Part shown: positions 12,543-24,055 of the stretch, in pieces
Numbering within the stretch: the stretch's first letter is position 1
Layout of the letters: each line of letters opens with the position of its first letter
NCBI GenBank assembly: GCA_028571685.1
Contig: CM053143.1
Coordinates: forward strand, 9,539,501-9,603,500
Source: Heterohyrax brucei
Lineage: Eukaryota > Chordata > Mammalia > Hyracoidea > Procaviidae
Length of the DNA stretch: 64,000 nt
Direction: 5' to 3'
The notes under the pieces: model-generated
Databases searched by the model: none
Told to the model about the DNA's origin: nothing
What the model saw: the letters and a program-made list of their open reading frames with translations, nothing else
Made by a program: the position numbers and the translations under genes

Positions 12543-13089
12543 TTGCCTTTTTGGTAACTTGACTCACATTATCTCTTCTCCTAGGAGATTCTGCTCTTTT
12601 TTGTTTTAAAACTTCTTTTTCTTACGTGAAACATAATTCCCTGAACAATATGAACTTTTTTCTTCCCTCTTCCTGCAGCAGTCATTATTTTCCCCAGTTC
12701 ACCTAGTGCTTATTAGTGCATGCTGTCTTGAGTCATTATTTATCTTTTTAATTCACAGTTAAAGTTCTTAAAGTTAAAGCTCTACATTGACTAGAATGAT
12801 GTTAGGTTTCATTACGTAGCAGTTACCTAGAGTTCTGTATTATCATATTGAAGTGTTCAATAAATCCGTTTAAGAGAATGCTGCATCGATGGTAGTCTCA
12901 TATCAGACAGCATAATAAAAATGAAGCCCAGTGACAACACAAATGCAAGCAACCTACCTATTACTGTTGAGTCAGTTGCTGTATATGGTAGAGTGACTGC
13001 TGGATTCAAGCCTTTTTGGTCAGCAGCTACAGTGCTACCATGTCTTAGTGTCACAGATTTACTAAGGTTCTTGTCCCTCAACTGATCAA

Positions 13090-13725
13090 GAATGAAAGAG
13101 AAAGGCACAGAGAATATTTCCCCATGAGCAAGTTTTATTTAGGGAGAAAAAAATAGGGGAAGCCTGTAGGTGGTGGAGAGGATGTGGCCAGTAGCACTAA
13201 CCTCTAGTCTGCTGAACAAAGGCTTGTCTGGATCTTTTAAAAGTTTTGAGGATAGAAGGAAAATTACAATTTATTGTTTGTATAGTGCGTCAGGGGAAAG
13301 ACAGAGCCAAGGTAATAAAGTCTTCAAGCAAGTGGATTTCAAGACAGCCCCTGTAGTGAAGACTTCTGAGACTGGTAATAGGATTTCTGCACATGAGCAG
13401 TTTCATGATGGCTTCTGCAACAAAGGCTTCTGGCACTTCTAGTAAGACTTTTCATTCCTTGGTCTTGGTTGTAATCCTTGGGCCAAATTTGGTCTTCCTA
13501 TGCATATCCCACCCCACAGCACTTGGCTTGGCATGCATATCCCCAGAACTGGTTTTTAGCTGATTCCTTCTGAAAAACAACTCTGAATAATTTTACAAAA
13601 TCTTGTGAATGACATTCCTCAAGGTCCCAGGAGGTGGTTAATCTTTGGGTCTTTTTCATCCCTTTAACATCTATTGGTAGTTTCTTACACTGTTTACTGA
13701 AAGGCATTTGCATAAAAAGGACATG
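13090..13725 (-). mobile_element. Probable ERV LTR, antisense
   Basis: On the minus strand a polyadenylation signal lies in ctccctaaataaaacttgct (near 13125-13145), a context typical of ERV LTR R regions, followed by a GA-rich/T-rich tail. The upstream 550 bases (to about 13725) are compositionally uniform and non-coding. I could not fix the ends or a target duplication, so the boundaries are approximate and the class is unknown. Confidence 0.4.
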
Positions 13726-13729
13726 AGAG

Positions 13730-14120
13730 GTATTGAAAGGAATTCAAAGAAGCCTTCCTTACTCCCTATCTCACTAAATCTTAACCATTGTTTCACCAGG
13801 CCTCCAGATATAAACTAAGAGCAGCATTTTGATAAACTATATGAAAGTCCAAGGTTTATACAATCAATGCACAGTGATATGTTCAAGTTAACTTTTAAAG
13901 ATAAATTGTTACATGAAAAAGTAGAGCTGGAAATCCTACTCATTATTTAAGATACGGAATAATAATGTCACTTTCTGATTTCTTTTGACCCCCCTAGCCA
14001 AGTTAGAACCAATAGATTCCTGAGAAAAATATACAAAACATAGCATTTGTTTCTCAGGCTTTTAAAAAAAAAATCATACTTGGGATACTTATTATCTCCC
14101 CCTTGGAATGTGCTTAATTG
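13730..14120. other. Unassigned sequence
   Basis: AT-rich, no gene or repeat recognised. Confidence 0.4.
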
Positions 14121-14127
14121 AACTTAA

Positions 14128-14235
14128 CTGAACATAATGTTTTGTCCTCTTCTAAGCCTAAATTCTTTGTGAAACACTCTCAACACTTAGAATAGCTGCT
14201 TACCTACAGAAAGAACTCAGTGAATGTATGCATAC
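14128..14235 (+). mobile_element. L2 3'-end remnant
   Basis: 'gtcctcttctaagcctaa', 'tcaacacttagaatagctgc' and 'aactcagtgaatgtatgc' followed by tgagtgaatgag match the order of an L2/MIR 3' end, including the characteristic final 'gaatgaatg' region. Diverged. Confidence 0.5.
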
Positions 14236-14475
14236 ATGAGTGAATGAGTCTGTATCATTAATATAGGGATATTTAAGCTAAATGTTCAGTTACTGGAGAC
14301 TAGTAACTGATTATTCCTGCCTTGATTCTAAGCAACACATCTTTAAATTATGATTCTAGAGTCAGAATACTTGTATTTGATATGTACATTCAGTACTGTT
14401 GGTATTGACTTGTTGTGAAAAGCAATTATTAATCAATAACATATCTTGCAATAAATGGCATCTTTGAATTGAGAA

Positions 14476-14684
14476 ATAGTCCCTTGTGGTACAAATAGTT
14501 AAACATTTGGCTGACAACTGAAAGACTGGCAACTCAAACCCATACAGAGGTGCCTTGGAAGAAAGGTTGGATAATCTACTCTAAGCAATCACAGTTCCGA
14601 AAATCCTATTGAAAGCAACTTCGTTCTGCGACAACTGGGGTCATAAAGAATTGGAATTGAACTCAGTGGCAACTGGTTTGAAAT
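14476..14684 (+). mobile_element. AfroSINE, long variant
   Basis: The tRNA-like head 'ccttgtggtacaaatagttaa', then 'aactgaaagactggcaactc', the extra segment of the long variant, and the end 'aattgaactcagtggcaactgg'. It lies 14 bases before the mariner derivative. Confidence 0.6.
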
Positions 14685-14700
14685 GAGGAACTATGGTATA

Positions 14701-15268
14701 TGAGGTCTGACAAGTAAGTACATGAACTCAATAGTTTTCAAGTGCTACGTATCTCACTGCTGAATATTACTATGGTCACCTTCAAAGTACTTCCCTTGGG
14801 AAGCTATGCACCAATGTCAGCACCTAGTCCATCCTTCAAAGCAATTTTAGAACTCCTGCTAGAATGGCCATTGCTTGTGGTGGCCAGGTGGCACATTCAC
14901 AAACTTAATTGTATGGTTGTCTATGAGGGAGTTTTTAGCCAGTAAACAAATAATTGTATTGGAACACCCTCCCTGCTCACCTAATCTGGCCCCCAATAAC
15001 TTTTTCTTTACCTGAAGATAAAGAAAATATTAAAAGGAAGATATTTTGTCGATATTCAGGACATAAAGAGTAGTAAGACAACAACTCTGACAGCCATTCC
15101 AAAAAAAGAGTTCCAAATTGCTTTAAAGGGTAGACTGGGTGCTGGCATCAGTGCACAGCTTCCCAAGGGGAATATCAATGAGAATACATAATACTGATAT
15201 TGTGATATTCAGCAATGAAGTATGTAACACTTTTTCTAGGACGAGTTTGCGAAAACCGTCAGACCTCA
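14701..15268 (+). mobile_element. Palindromic mariner-type DNA transposon derivative
   Basis: The element begins TGAGGTCTGAC and ends GTCAGACCTCA, with a TA duplication at each side (14699-14700, 15269-15270), as for Tc1/mariner. At 568 bp it is under half the usual autonomous mariner length (about 1.3 kb). The left arm (14701-14868) is an imperfect inverted copy of the right arm (15093-15268). Read from the centre, both arms carry gagttc, aaattgcttt, 'ggtgctg.catc.gtgca' and agcttcccaagg, the same transposase 3' end. Between them runs plus-strand transposase sequence with an SPDLAP-like block. So two 3' ends have been joined head-to-tail in opposite orientation and the element still inserted at TA. 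Confidence 0.75.
14869..15150 (+). pseudogene. Mariner transposase C-terminal remnant
   Basis: Plus-strand sequence decodes, with several stops, into a degraded version of the mariner DDD/E transposase C-terminal region. The motif near 14980 (tctggcccccaataacttttt) corresponds to the conserved block before the last catalytic residue. The following LKGRYFVDIQDIK and AIPKKEFQIALKG-like stretches correspond to the family's C-terminal helices. The N-terminal helix-turn-helix and the first catalytic residues are absent, so the protein cannot be functional. Confidence 0.6.
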
Positions 15269-15270
15269 TA

Positions 15271-17315
15271 GCTCAATACTTCCAACACAAGTATCAGTTA
15301 CTCTGTTTATATGTGTCCACAATAAAGAAAGCACGGTAGAGAGTGAAAAGGTTAGTCTGTCTTTCCAGAAGGGAGCCAAGTCCCTTGTTGGATGCATTTC
15401 TAGTGGATGAAACTAGTAAATCTTTGCTACGCCTAGAATCTAGAAATCTTAAGGAATTCCAAAGAAGTTTTTGAAAGGGAGCTAGCCACCTGGACACTGT
15501 TCTTCTAACATTCTTCTGCTCCTTCGTGAGTGAATCTCTTAACTTCTTTCACTATCATCATCATCACTGTGATTCCTGGCCACTTATTTAAAAATACAGT
15601 TACAGGACTTAATAAGCCCTCTTTGTCTTCATTCATGACTTGCCTGAGAGTTATTCATAATAAAGACTATTACTTTGGAAATGGAAAATCTTGATTCTAT
15701 AGTCAAATGAAAGCTGGCCAGTTTTCAAACTAAATCTTTGGTTACAAAGAGGTCCAGGAAGAACAGAAAATGTGCATCACGTAATGTTATTAAAATTCTT
15801 TTTCTAAAACACATTCTACAGAACTAGATGTGCTGACAGCATAATGTGAGCATAACCTTAATCACAGTGGACAGTGTGATAAGCTACTCACATCTGAGAC
15901 AGGAAATAGTCAAGAATAAAGAACTATCTCTGATCCCCAGCCACCAGTTGGAGATCATCTGTAAGGTCTATTCAAGTGAACAGAGGAGAGAAATAACAGA
16001 CTGCATTAATTCTATATGATGTATAGAACACGCACACACTCAGAAGTCTCTGACAGAACAAGAGATATTTTCATTAGTAATATTCATGGAAAATGCTACT
16101 GTTTATTTTCTGTTTTTTTTTAATAGAATAGCAGTCTAACCGCTAAGTGTGCGTGAATGCACACACACGCATAGCGCAGGGATGACTAGGTAAATAATAA
16201 ATCATGTTTTAGATCTAATTATATTTTGACATTTGATCATTGCTATGAGAGACTGTAACTGTCCTTGTGGGTCTGAAGAGTTAATTTTTTTTCTAGCATT
16301 ATTTTATTTTATATCCCAAAGTATCAGATCACTCCTGGAAAAATGCCATTTAAATGGGAAAAATAAAAGAAAGCGAGAAAGAGATCTCCAAAAAACAGAC
16401 TTGAATGCATAATGAATGCTTTGCAACTCATTGACAGACAACCCTTAAAACAAAGCATTGTTGTGTGAAGTGTTCTAGAGAAAAGAATTCAAGGGTTTAT
16501 CAAGTGAGCTTCTGGAAAAGAATTTTTTTTTTTTAGTCTGCCAGAAATGTATGAGATCATTATTGCAGCTCATAAATTATTTATTATTCTTAGATATGTC
16601 ATAAAGTCCAACACAAATAAAGAAAAAATGCTGACAAGACAGAAACATCATTGTGAATGTAGCGATAGCTTCTTGAAGCTTTGTAGAAAAGTTCCAAGAA
16701 TCTTTGCATCCTGCCTGCCACATTTTCACCACTTACATATTTTGCTGCCTTATGTTTCAGGGTGTCAGCACTTTCCTTTTCCAACAAGACCGCCCATTCC
16801 CACTTTTCTTCACATGACTAACAGATTATAAATCCTTTTAGCTGTGGTTGTGCGTGTGTGTGTATCTACATGTGTGGTGTGTGTAAGAGAAAACAATAAT
16901 TAACTATGGAAAATTAAGTAAAATGTGGAAGAGAAATTCAATTTTAAACATACCTATTGGTAGTTTATGTACATCTCTGCCAGCTTTTGCTTTTTCTCAT
17001 GACTGCTTTTACTATTCTGTTTTAATAAAACAGTGAAGTCCCCCTAGTCTTTCATTCTAATGAAGCAGGCTAATGAAATACTGTTGGAATTGTTTCAGTT
17101 TAACATGCTGAAGACATTATCTGACTGTAAAATATTTTTTCTCCTTTGCTTTTAAGAGTCTTGTGAGAATGAGTATGGCTTTAAGTAAAAGCAAATGTTT
17201 TAAAGTTGCATGGTCACATGAAGAGACATTATCTTTTAGCTCTTACTTTATCTTTCCCATTATTTATTTCAGATTCTGAAAGCATATTTTTCTCCCTCTG
17301 GCCTTTCCAATGAAT
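15271..17315. other. Unassigned AT-rich sequence
   Basis: No gene is supported. Short (GT)n runs occur near 16848-16885, and there are poly(T) patches at 16117 and 16528. Frames such as 16547-16831 have no recognisable domain. Confidence 0.4.
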
Positions 17316-17319
17316 GCGT

Positions 17320-17445
17320 AGAACTAGATAATAAAATCCTTTAGGGAAGATACTCTGCTTTATCTGTTTTATTATCCTCCACAACACTCACCAAATGCTG
17401 TGCAGGTCATTAAGTATTCCATAAATGCTTGTTGGTGTCAGTGCA
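17320..17445 (+). mobile_element. L2 3'-end remnant
   Basis: 'aaaatcctttagggaagata', 'ctgctttatctgttttatta', 'caacactcaccaaatgctgt' and 'tccataaatgcttgttgg' follow an L2/MIR 3' end in order, including the final 'aataaatgtttgttg'-like piece. Confidence 0.6.
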
Positions 17446-17693
17446 TAAGTATATGGAATAGAGAGGAGATTCTTTTACCACCTACTACTGGGTGTTTAGA
17501 GAACTCTAGAGCACCAAGTATCACAACCGTTTATCTGACTTTCTTCTCTTTGACTGGTTTATGAGAGGTCACGGCTCTGTCCCTTTGTATCTGAGAAACG
17601 TTACTATACAACATAGCTATTCATAATTGCACTTCTGCTAAGAAGCACAATTAACCCAGCAGGGCAACTTAATTACAGGTAACCCTTAGTTAC

Positions 17694-17862
17694 AACAAAC
17701 TGAACAACCCATTGCCATGGAGTTGATTCTGACTTATGGCAACCCTATAGGTCAGAGTAGAACTGCCCCATAGAGTTTCCAAAGATCTCCTGGTGAATTT
17801 GAACTGCTGATCTTTTCATCAGCAGATGTAGCACTTAACCACTCTACCACCAGGGCTCAAAA
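17694..17862 (-). mobile_element. AfroSINE, antisense
   Basis: From 'caacccattgccatggagtt' through 'gtagaactgccccatagagt' to 'cttaaccactctaccaccag', a clear reverse-oriented AfroSINE with little divergence. Confidence 0.9.
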
Positions 17863-18442
17863 TTTCCTAATTTCGCTTTCCTTATTTTCTATCTGGATAA
17901 CCCTACTTCTAATAAATATTTTTCCAAAAACATATGTAGATTTTAATGACTGCTCTATTTCCAAATTAAACTGTGATGTTGAAGGGCCACATGGATATTG
18001 AGTACACAGTGTGTTTACATCACAGCTGAGGCAGCCTTAGCTGAAATTTAGACCCTTTATCCTGTGCTGCATGCAGACCTGCCTGTCTTTTGCTCCAAAG
18101 TGAGACATGATCTTTATTATGCTAGACTGTAAACAAACCTGTCCAATGCTTCAGAGGGAGATAATATCTGTATCTTCCTAGGCTGCACACCACACAAGAC
18201 TGTCCTTGAAAAGACAGTCCAGGACAAAAACCATCAGTGCCTTTGCTCATAATATCTACAGAAATGAAAGAAAGCTGTGGAGAATTGCCTCTGAACATGG
18301 ACAGATACCTTACATTTCAGAGGTTATTTTGTGACTGCTTTGCTTTTTACCTGTGGAACTCTGTACAACACGCTACCAGATGAATAGGAATAAGAATTTC
18401 TTTAAAAACAGTTAATGATTTTTCCAGAAACTTAGGATAGTT
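17863..18442. other. Unassigned sequence
   Basis: No gene or repeat recognised between the SINE and the following LTR. Confidence 0.4.
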
Positions 18443-18447
18443 CAGCC

Positions 18448-18974
18448 TAAGTCCTAGGCTGGATTGTCTACAGAATGAAAAACAATAAAATGTGTATATA
18501 TACACAGATGGGGGAGAAAGAGATAGTCCCAAGTCCATAAGTCTCTTGGCACACATACCTGCAGGGGCTGATGAACTCAAGATGAGCAAGTCAGAAGACA
18601 GGCTGCTGGATCACAGGCTGTGGAGGCTGATGAATTATAAGATTGACAGGCCATACAGAAAGAACTGGAGAACAGATGATGAACAGCTGGATACATGATC
18701 CAGAGTGGCCAAAAGCCAGCAAGTTTTGCCAAAACACACGTATACACTGGATGCATGCCACACCCCTGAAGAAACTACCCTTACAGCTGATTGGTTGATC
18801 ACATCAGATCACAACATGGAGATGATTACTGTATACCACAAAATGGAGGATAACTACATCATTTCTTAACTGCCAAACTATCTCATTACATTACTGCCAA
18901 ACTACATCACTATGTAATTGCCAAACCACTAAGATTCATGGTCTAACCTAGTTGACACACAACCTTAACCATCA
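18448..18974 (-). mobile_element. Solo LTR, MaLR-like, 527 bp
   Basis: Same family as the LTR at 57557-58104. On the minus strand both run from a TGATGGTTAAGG / TGTGGTGGTCAGG type start, through 'tgtcaactaggtt'-like sequence, to a '...ccagcctaagaca'-like end. A cagcc duplication flanks this copy (18443-18447 and 18975-18979). The terminal TG has become TA at one end. It includes a TA-rich microsatellite (tgtatatatacaca) near 18492. Confidence 0.75.
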
Positions 18975-19177
18975 CAGCCAGTGATGTATAAATCCAAAGG
19001 CTAATTATTCAAAATAATTAAGGAAAAACAAAAAGAGAGATAGAAAGAACAAGTAGGGAAAAGAAAAGCAAAAACAATTGCTGGATAACTGGGATGAAAA
19101 TAAATAATTAGAAATCAAGAAAGAAATATAACCAGAGATTACAGAGACACATAAAGATTACAAGAGAGTACAAAAAT

Positions 19178-19483
19178 TGTTGTTGCTAGATGCCACAGAG
19201 TCAGCCCTACTCGTGGTGACCCATACACAACAGAAATTCTTCCCAATTCTGCACCATCTTCATGATCCTTTGCGGATTTCTCTGTTATGATCTACGGTCA
19301 GTCATTGGCTTATTTTCACAAGTATATTGTCAAGTTTTTTCCCTGTGTTAGCCTGTCAGCTCCCCTGCAACCTGTTTAGCAACATGTGAGCCTCCACTTG
19401 CATACAGGTAGTGGCTGTAAGAAGGTATATTGGCTGGGAATCAAACCCAGATCCCCCCACTGAATCATCACTGCCCCCAATGC
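19178..19483 (-). mobile_element. tRNA-Gly-like SINE with RTE-like 3' tail
   Basis: On the minus strand the head reads gcattgggggcagtgatgat and then gggtttgattcccagccaat. The second piece is the T-arm/B-box region of a glycine tRNA and the first resembles its A-box end. After about 200 bases of body it ends with the same sequence as the local RTE LINE 3' ends ('cacaacagaaat', 'gtgacccatac', 'agatgcc.cagagtc', 'caacaacaatt'). It is a different SINE from the AfroSINE head type. Its shared tail suggests mobilisation by RTE machinery, which is an inference. Confidence 0.65.
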
Positions 19484-19494
19484 TAAATAATAAT

Positions 19495-19825
19495 GTTACT
19501 AAAATGTATAATTCCCTAAGAAAATACACTTTACCTAAATTTTGACATTTAACTCTTGAATTCACTCTGGAATGAATTTAGTGTATAGTAAGACAGGAGC
19601 ATTTATTTTAAAAAATCTATATTAGTTTAAAAACATTCCAATAAACACTTATTATGTAATTAATCTTTAATATACTCATTTAAATGAAAGAAGCCATTTA
19701 AGAAGAGAAGAAAATACCTAATTACTAGACTTAGTGAAAAATAAAATGGTCAGTAGATTTGATTTATACTTCTATTACTATACACTCTACTATAGAAGGT
19801 CGTGTAGGATAATTCTTTACATTTC
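19495..19825. other. Unassigned AT-rich sequence
   Basis: No gene or repeat recognised. Confidence 0.4.
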
Positions 19826-19998
19826 TGATTCAGGAGACACAGTACAAAATTGGCCCTACCACTAAATAACTGAATGATTTTGGTCATATTACTTTACCTC
19901 TTAATCTCTCTGTACCTTGGTGTCATCCACTGTAAAATGAGAAATAATAATTTTATCTACTTATTTTTTTTCACATTAAGTGAGTTAATAATTATAAA
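19826..19998 (+). mobile_element. MIR SINE
   Basis: 'ggtcatattactttacctct', 'taatctctctgtaccttggt', 'atccactgtaaaatgagaaa' and 'ttaagtgagttaataattat' match the MIR core in order (…acttaacctctctgtgcctcagtttcctcatctgtaaaatg…). An ancient mammalian repeat. Confidence 0.75.
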
Positions 19999-19999
19999 G

Positions 20000-20575
20000 G
20001 GGAAAACACAAAGTGTCATAAAGAAAACATCTATCCAAAAAGTTAACTCTTATCATTTTTTTACTTTTCATTTTTAGCATAGCAAAATATCACAATTAAG
20101 TATAGACAGTAAAAGAAAAAAAAAGGTTATCAAAATTACCCAAGAGGCAGAGTGTATAGAGTCAATTTATGAGAAACTTATATAAATAGTTAACAGAAAG
20201 CAAAGACCCTGATAGAAAATTGTTAAGACATAAGCAGGCAATATATATGTATAAAAACTAAATTCAACAGAAAATCAACTATTAAAATATTTAATGTTAC
20301 TAACCAAAAAATTCTGAACAACCTGGCTATCTTTTTTATCTATCAAGATTGCAAAAATTAATGTGTAGAAAAAGTTTTTATGAAAACTCTCATATCTTAC
20401 TGGAAGAAGACATACAGTGGGATATAAACCTCCTGGATAAAACACATCAGTGTGGATCAAATCCTTAAGCTTTTCAAGAAGAAATGTATTCTAATGCCAA
20501 AATCAAACATGCTTATAATTTTATATAAATGTACAGGTTATATAATGTACAGGTTATTTATAACAGCAGAACATT
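20000..20575. other. Unassigned AT-rich sequence
   Basis: A short direct repeat ('atgtacaggttat' twice near 20528-20560) is the only structure I see. Confidence 0.4.
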
Positions 20576-20576
20576 T

Positions 20577-20703
20577 TGAATACAGTGACCTTATAAAACA
20601 GAGTAGAACTGCTCAATGGAGGTTTAGGAGCACCTGGTGGATTCAAACTGCCAGTATTTTGGTTAGCAGATGTAGCACTTAACCACTACACCAGCAGGGT
20701 TTT
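20577..20703 (-). mobile_element. AfroSINE, antisense, partial
   Basis: 'cagagtagaactgctcaatg', 'gagcacctggtggattcaaa' and 'cttaaccactacaccagcag' in reverse order; the right-end part is mostly missing. Confidence 0.85.
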
Positions 20704-20727
20704 ACAATATACCCATAGGTACTGTAA

Positions 20728-20800
20728 GGAGCTGTGGTGGCACCATGGTTAAGCATTTGGTTAACAAATGAAAGCTCTTTGATAAAGATTGGTGTATTAC
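20728..20800 (+). mobile_element. AfroSINE head fragment
   Basis: 'aggagctgtggtggcaccat' followed by ggttaagcatttgg, the tRNA-like head only. It lies 25 bases after an antisense copy. Confidence 0.6.
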
Positions 20801-20892
20801 TTTCTGGAATGAATCTCCATTTTTATATCTTCAAGAGGATAATTTAATTCTCTAAAGCCTCTATACCGTGTGTGTCATCTCCTCTACTAAAG

Positions 20893-20975
20893 TTCAACAA
20901 AAAACAACAGTTGATTCTGACTCTTAGTCACTCTACAGGATAGAGTAGAACTTCCCCATAGAGTTTTCAAAGAGT
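20893..20975 (-). mobile_element. AfroSINE 3' fragment, antisense
   Basis: 'acaacagttgattctgactc' through 'agaacttccccatagagttt': the right half of an antisense copy, 5'-truncated. Confidence 0.75.
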
Positions 20976-20979
20976 ATTT

Positions 20980-22055
20980 TGAAAGGCATGGTAAATTAAA
21001 TTTCAAAGGCATGGTAAATTTGGGACATTTCCCCAATTCTCAGCTATATTGTACCTTCCATGGAGATAAGAACTTTGCTATATACATTTTTGTTTTATGT
21101 GCTTTGAATATTTATCTCATATTAGAAGCTTACTGAACACTGCCAGCCAAGTGTCGTCGAGTTGGATCTGACTCATGGTGACCTTAGTTGACTAATATCT
21201 CAGTTATCATTTTCTACCACAGTTATAGTCTTTTTAAATGGATGCATTCTTCCTTTTTCTCATCTAGTAACAGCACTATGAGTGAAATCTGGCCAGAAGT
21301 CAAGGGAAAATAAAGCAATCAGCTGGCTTAAGCAGTTCCCACAATACTGTGCAAGTCACAGTGTGGTGACTACTGAGAAATGACCAGCTGATGTAGATCT
21401 TTTGAGAGACTGTCTCCCTCCTCTATGGACTCTTACCCTCGATTGACACTATGCCTGAATGGTGTAAAAATTTTACTTTATTGATTAGGTTATACTGAGA
21501 ATTTACTAAATTAAAATTTGAGCACATGAGATTAAAAAAAAAAAACTTGAAATACAACAGGCAAAGAAACCACTCTGACTCTTGTTTCCACTGTCAAGGC
21601 ATGTTAGAAAAGAAGGCAGCTCTGTAAAATGTTTTCATGAGAATGACCTCTGTATGTAAGTGGCCATGTTATCCAATTATCCAGGGATACTTCATTAATC
21701 ATCTTTTGTCTTCCCAACTATATAAATGAAAATTTCCACAAAACTGATCAAATTCTACCACGTAAGTTGTGAGAGCATGGAATCAGTAGTGCCATAGCCA
21801 AGGTTTTCTTAGTTATAAGCTTATGGGCAGAGAGCCACATTAAATATCTGTTTTCCTGCTCATGGTGACTGGGATATAGTGACTTAACTTTTGTCTAAAA
21901 TACAAAGTGTGGGGGGCAAGCTGACACACAAAAGAAATGGTATCATTTTGTCACCTCAAATTCCTAGAGAGGAAGATTTATTGTTCAGACTTTGGCATGT
22001 GTTTCACAGTCTTTGTTTCCTTGTATCTGACTGGTTTGGCTCAAGTTTGAAACAT
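20980..22055. other. Mostly unassigned sequence with one SINE-tail micro-fragment
   Basis: The only recognisable item is the short tail fragment at 21146-21186, listed separately. No gene. Confidence 0.4.
21146..21186 (-). repeat. SINE-tail micro-fragment
   Basis: About 41 bases (gccaagtgtcgtcgagttgg, then atctgactcatggtgacc) that match only the last part of an antisense AfroSINE-like element. Four closely similar short copies occur at 22580, 25524, 36905 and 58970. No clear target duplication here. Confidence 0.65.
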
Positions 22056-22252
22056 TTAATTCCTAGGTGAAGGGTTGGTGGTTTGAACCCATCAGATGTT
22101 CTACAGGAGTCAGATGTAGCTTTCTACTTCTGTCAAGATTACAGCCGTGGAAATCCAATGGGGCAGTTCTACTCTATCCTGAGGGGTAGTTCTTTTCTGT
22201 TATGTACAGTTGGTATGAGAACCACATAGAGCAAAATAGATCTCACAGCAAT
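22056..22252 (+). mobile_element. AfroSINE, long variant
   Basis: 'gggttggtggtttgaaccca' (B-box region), 'ctgtcaagattacagccgtg', 'aatccaatggggcagttcta' and 'ccacatagagcaaaatagat' in order. It ends directly before the target site of the full-length L1. Confidence 0.7.
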
Positions 22253-22579
22253 TTAAAAAAAATGTTGTGGGGGAAGTCAAGATGGTAGACTAACTACATG
22301 GCTCCCTACATCCCTCTCGAAACCAAGACCTGAAATGATAATGAAACAGAGCTTCTGATCACCTACTGAGCCCCAGGACATGGCACAGGACTGTTAATTT
22401 GAACTTCATACTACTGAATGACAACCTCCTCTCTTTTGCTGACTTCTGCTCCTGGCTAGTCTTGGCTCTCACGGACTGAAGGTAACTCATGACTTTGACT
22501 TTTTTTTTCTCTGTCTTGGCCAGCGGGCAGAGCTGGATCTTGTCTATTGGCTAGTCTCAGATGCACTGGTGGTGGGATG

Positions 22580-22610
22580 CCAAGCCAAGTGCCTTCAATT
22601 CGGATCTGAT
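22580..22610 (-). repeat. SINE-tail micro-fragment in L1 5'UTR
   Basis: 'ccaagccaagtgccttcaat' plus tcggatctgat is absent from the homologous part of the L1 5'UTR fragment at 60886-62455 (its antisense copy near 62160). It therefore looks inserted. A short gat/gat repeat at the edges is the only duplication I can see. Confidence 0.45.
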
Positions 22611-23130
22611 AGGCAGGCAAAATTCCCATATTTTGAGAGCCACACTTAGGACTCTATGTTTCTTGCCACTTTTGGCCTATCTTTAAACCCCTGCCACAGT
22701 GTAGTTTATATGGAAGCAGTGGTGCCCTTGTGCGGGATGCCAACTTGGATAAGGAGATTTTAGCTGAACCTAATTCTTAGCCTGGGAATCAGTACCTGCC
22801 CACAGGAGAGCACTTTTCTGTCAGAAAAGTAGTAGTTTACACAGTGTTGCCTAAAGCTGGGCCTATCAATACAGGCCAACAGGGCAGTAGCACTGCTGTA
22901 TTTTGAACTAGTTCATATCATCTGGGGTTGGATATATAGGTGATTACTTTGCCAGTTGGGAAGAGGGACCTCTACACCTGAAAACCTGACTGACTTGGGA
23001 AATGGTCAGATACCGTTTATTTTTCATTTTAAGATGGCCTACAGAAACATCTGTAGTACATCCTCACAGCATCTCTCCCAGCCCTTACTGACTTATATAA
23101 AGCCCAAAAAGCAACAGACCCTTGAGAAAA

Positions 23131-24055
23131 TGGTAAACAAGGAATCACCCATGACTTCAGAAGGCCCCAAAATGAAACAACCAAGGAGCTTTCTGGACGG
23201 AAAAACTTTTCTAAAATTATCAGAAGGTGAATACAAAAGGATTATATACAGAGCCCTCCTGGACCTTACACAAAATGCAGAAGAACAAAACGAAAAATTA
23301 AGCAAGCTGTTCAATCTGATGAAACACCAGTACTCTGAAATCCAACAGATCAAGAACAAAATCAAAGACATAGAAAATTGAATTCAAAGCCAAGAAAGCA
23401 GAATGGAACAAATGGGAAGGAGCTTTCTGACTTGGAAGAGCTACTGACTCCAACATCTATCAGGATAAATCAGAAAAAAGAAACAAGAAAAATTAAGAAG
23501 CATTAAGAAGCATAAGAGACTCTATTAAGAGGAAAAATCAACAATTAACTGGAGTCCCTGAACACAGCAAGGCATCTGAGGCACACTGAGTATTGTTGCT
23601 GAGCTGCTGATGGAGAACTTCCCAGAAATCATGAAGGAAGAGAATATAGATATCCCAGATGCATATTGAATGCCACTCAATATAGATCTCAAAAGAAAGA
23701 CTCCAAGACATATTATAATCAAGTTTAACAAAATGAAACAGAAACAGAAACTTTTAAAGGCTGCAAGACTCAAAGCAAAGCTAACATTCAGAGGGAAACC
23801 CTGTGGGCTTTTGTCAGATTTCTCAGCAGAAACCATGTGGTGTAGAGACAGTGGTATGACACATTCAAAGCCTTGATGGAGAAGAACTTCTAACCAAGAA
23901 TTATATATCCTACAAAACAATCTTTCAAATATGAAAATGAAATTAAGATATTCACAGATAAACAGAAACTCAGAGACTTTGTAAAAACCAAACCAAAGCT
24001 ACAAGAAATACTGAAAGAATCTCTTGGCTTTGGCTTAGAAGAACAAAACCACTAA
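23131..24055 (+). pseudogene. L1 ORF1 remnant (RNA-binding coiled-coil protein)
   Basis: A lysine/glutamate-rich start (MVNKESPMTSEG) leads into a coiled coil (LSKLFNLMKHQYSEIQQIKN, 23290-23360). Pieces of the RRM and C-terminal domains follow, ending GLEEQNH before the stop at 24053-24055. The start choice at 23131 is by position after the 5'UTR. In the family this protein trimerises through the coiled coil and binds L1 RNA. Stops at 23379-23381 and near 23445 and later shifts break it. The antisense frame at 23525-23920 is a shadow. Confidence 0.75.

Noticed and set aside
12857..13108. Minus-strand frame next to the probable LTR, considered as viral coding sequence
   Set aside because: No retroviral motif, and it lies on the polyadenylation side of the LTR without a primer-binding site or gag-like text.
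19400..19483. Possible glycine tRNA gene (minus strand)
   Set aside because: The B-box-like piece is present but the acceptor and anticodon stems do not pair, and the sequence continues into a SINE body with an RTE-like tail.
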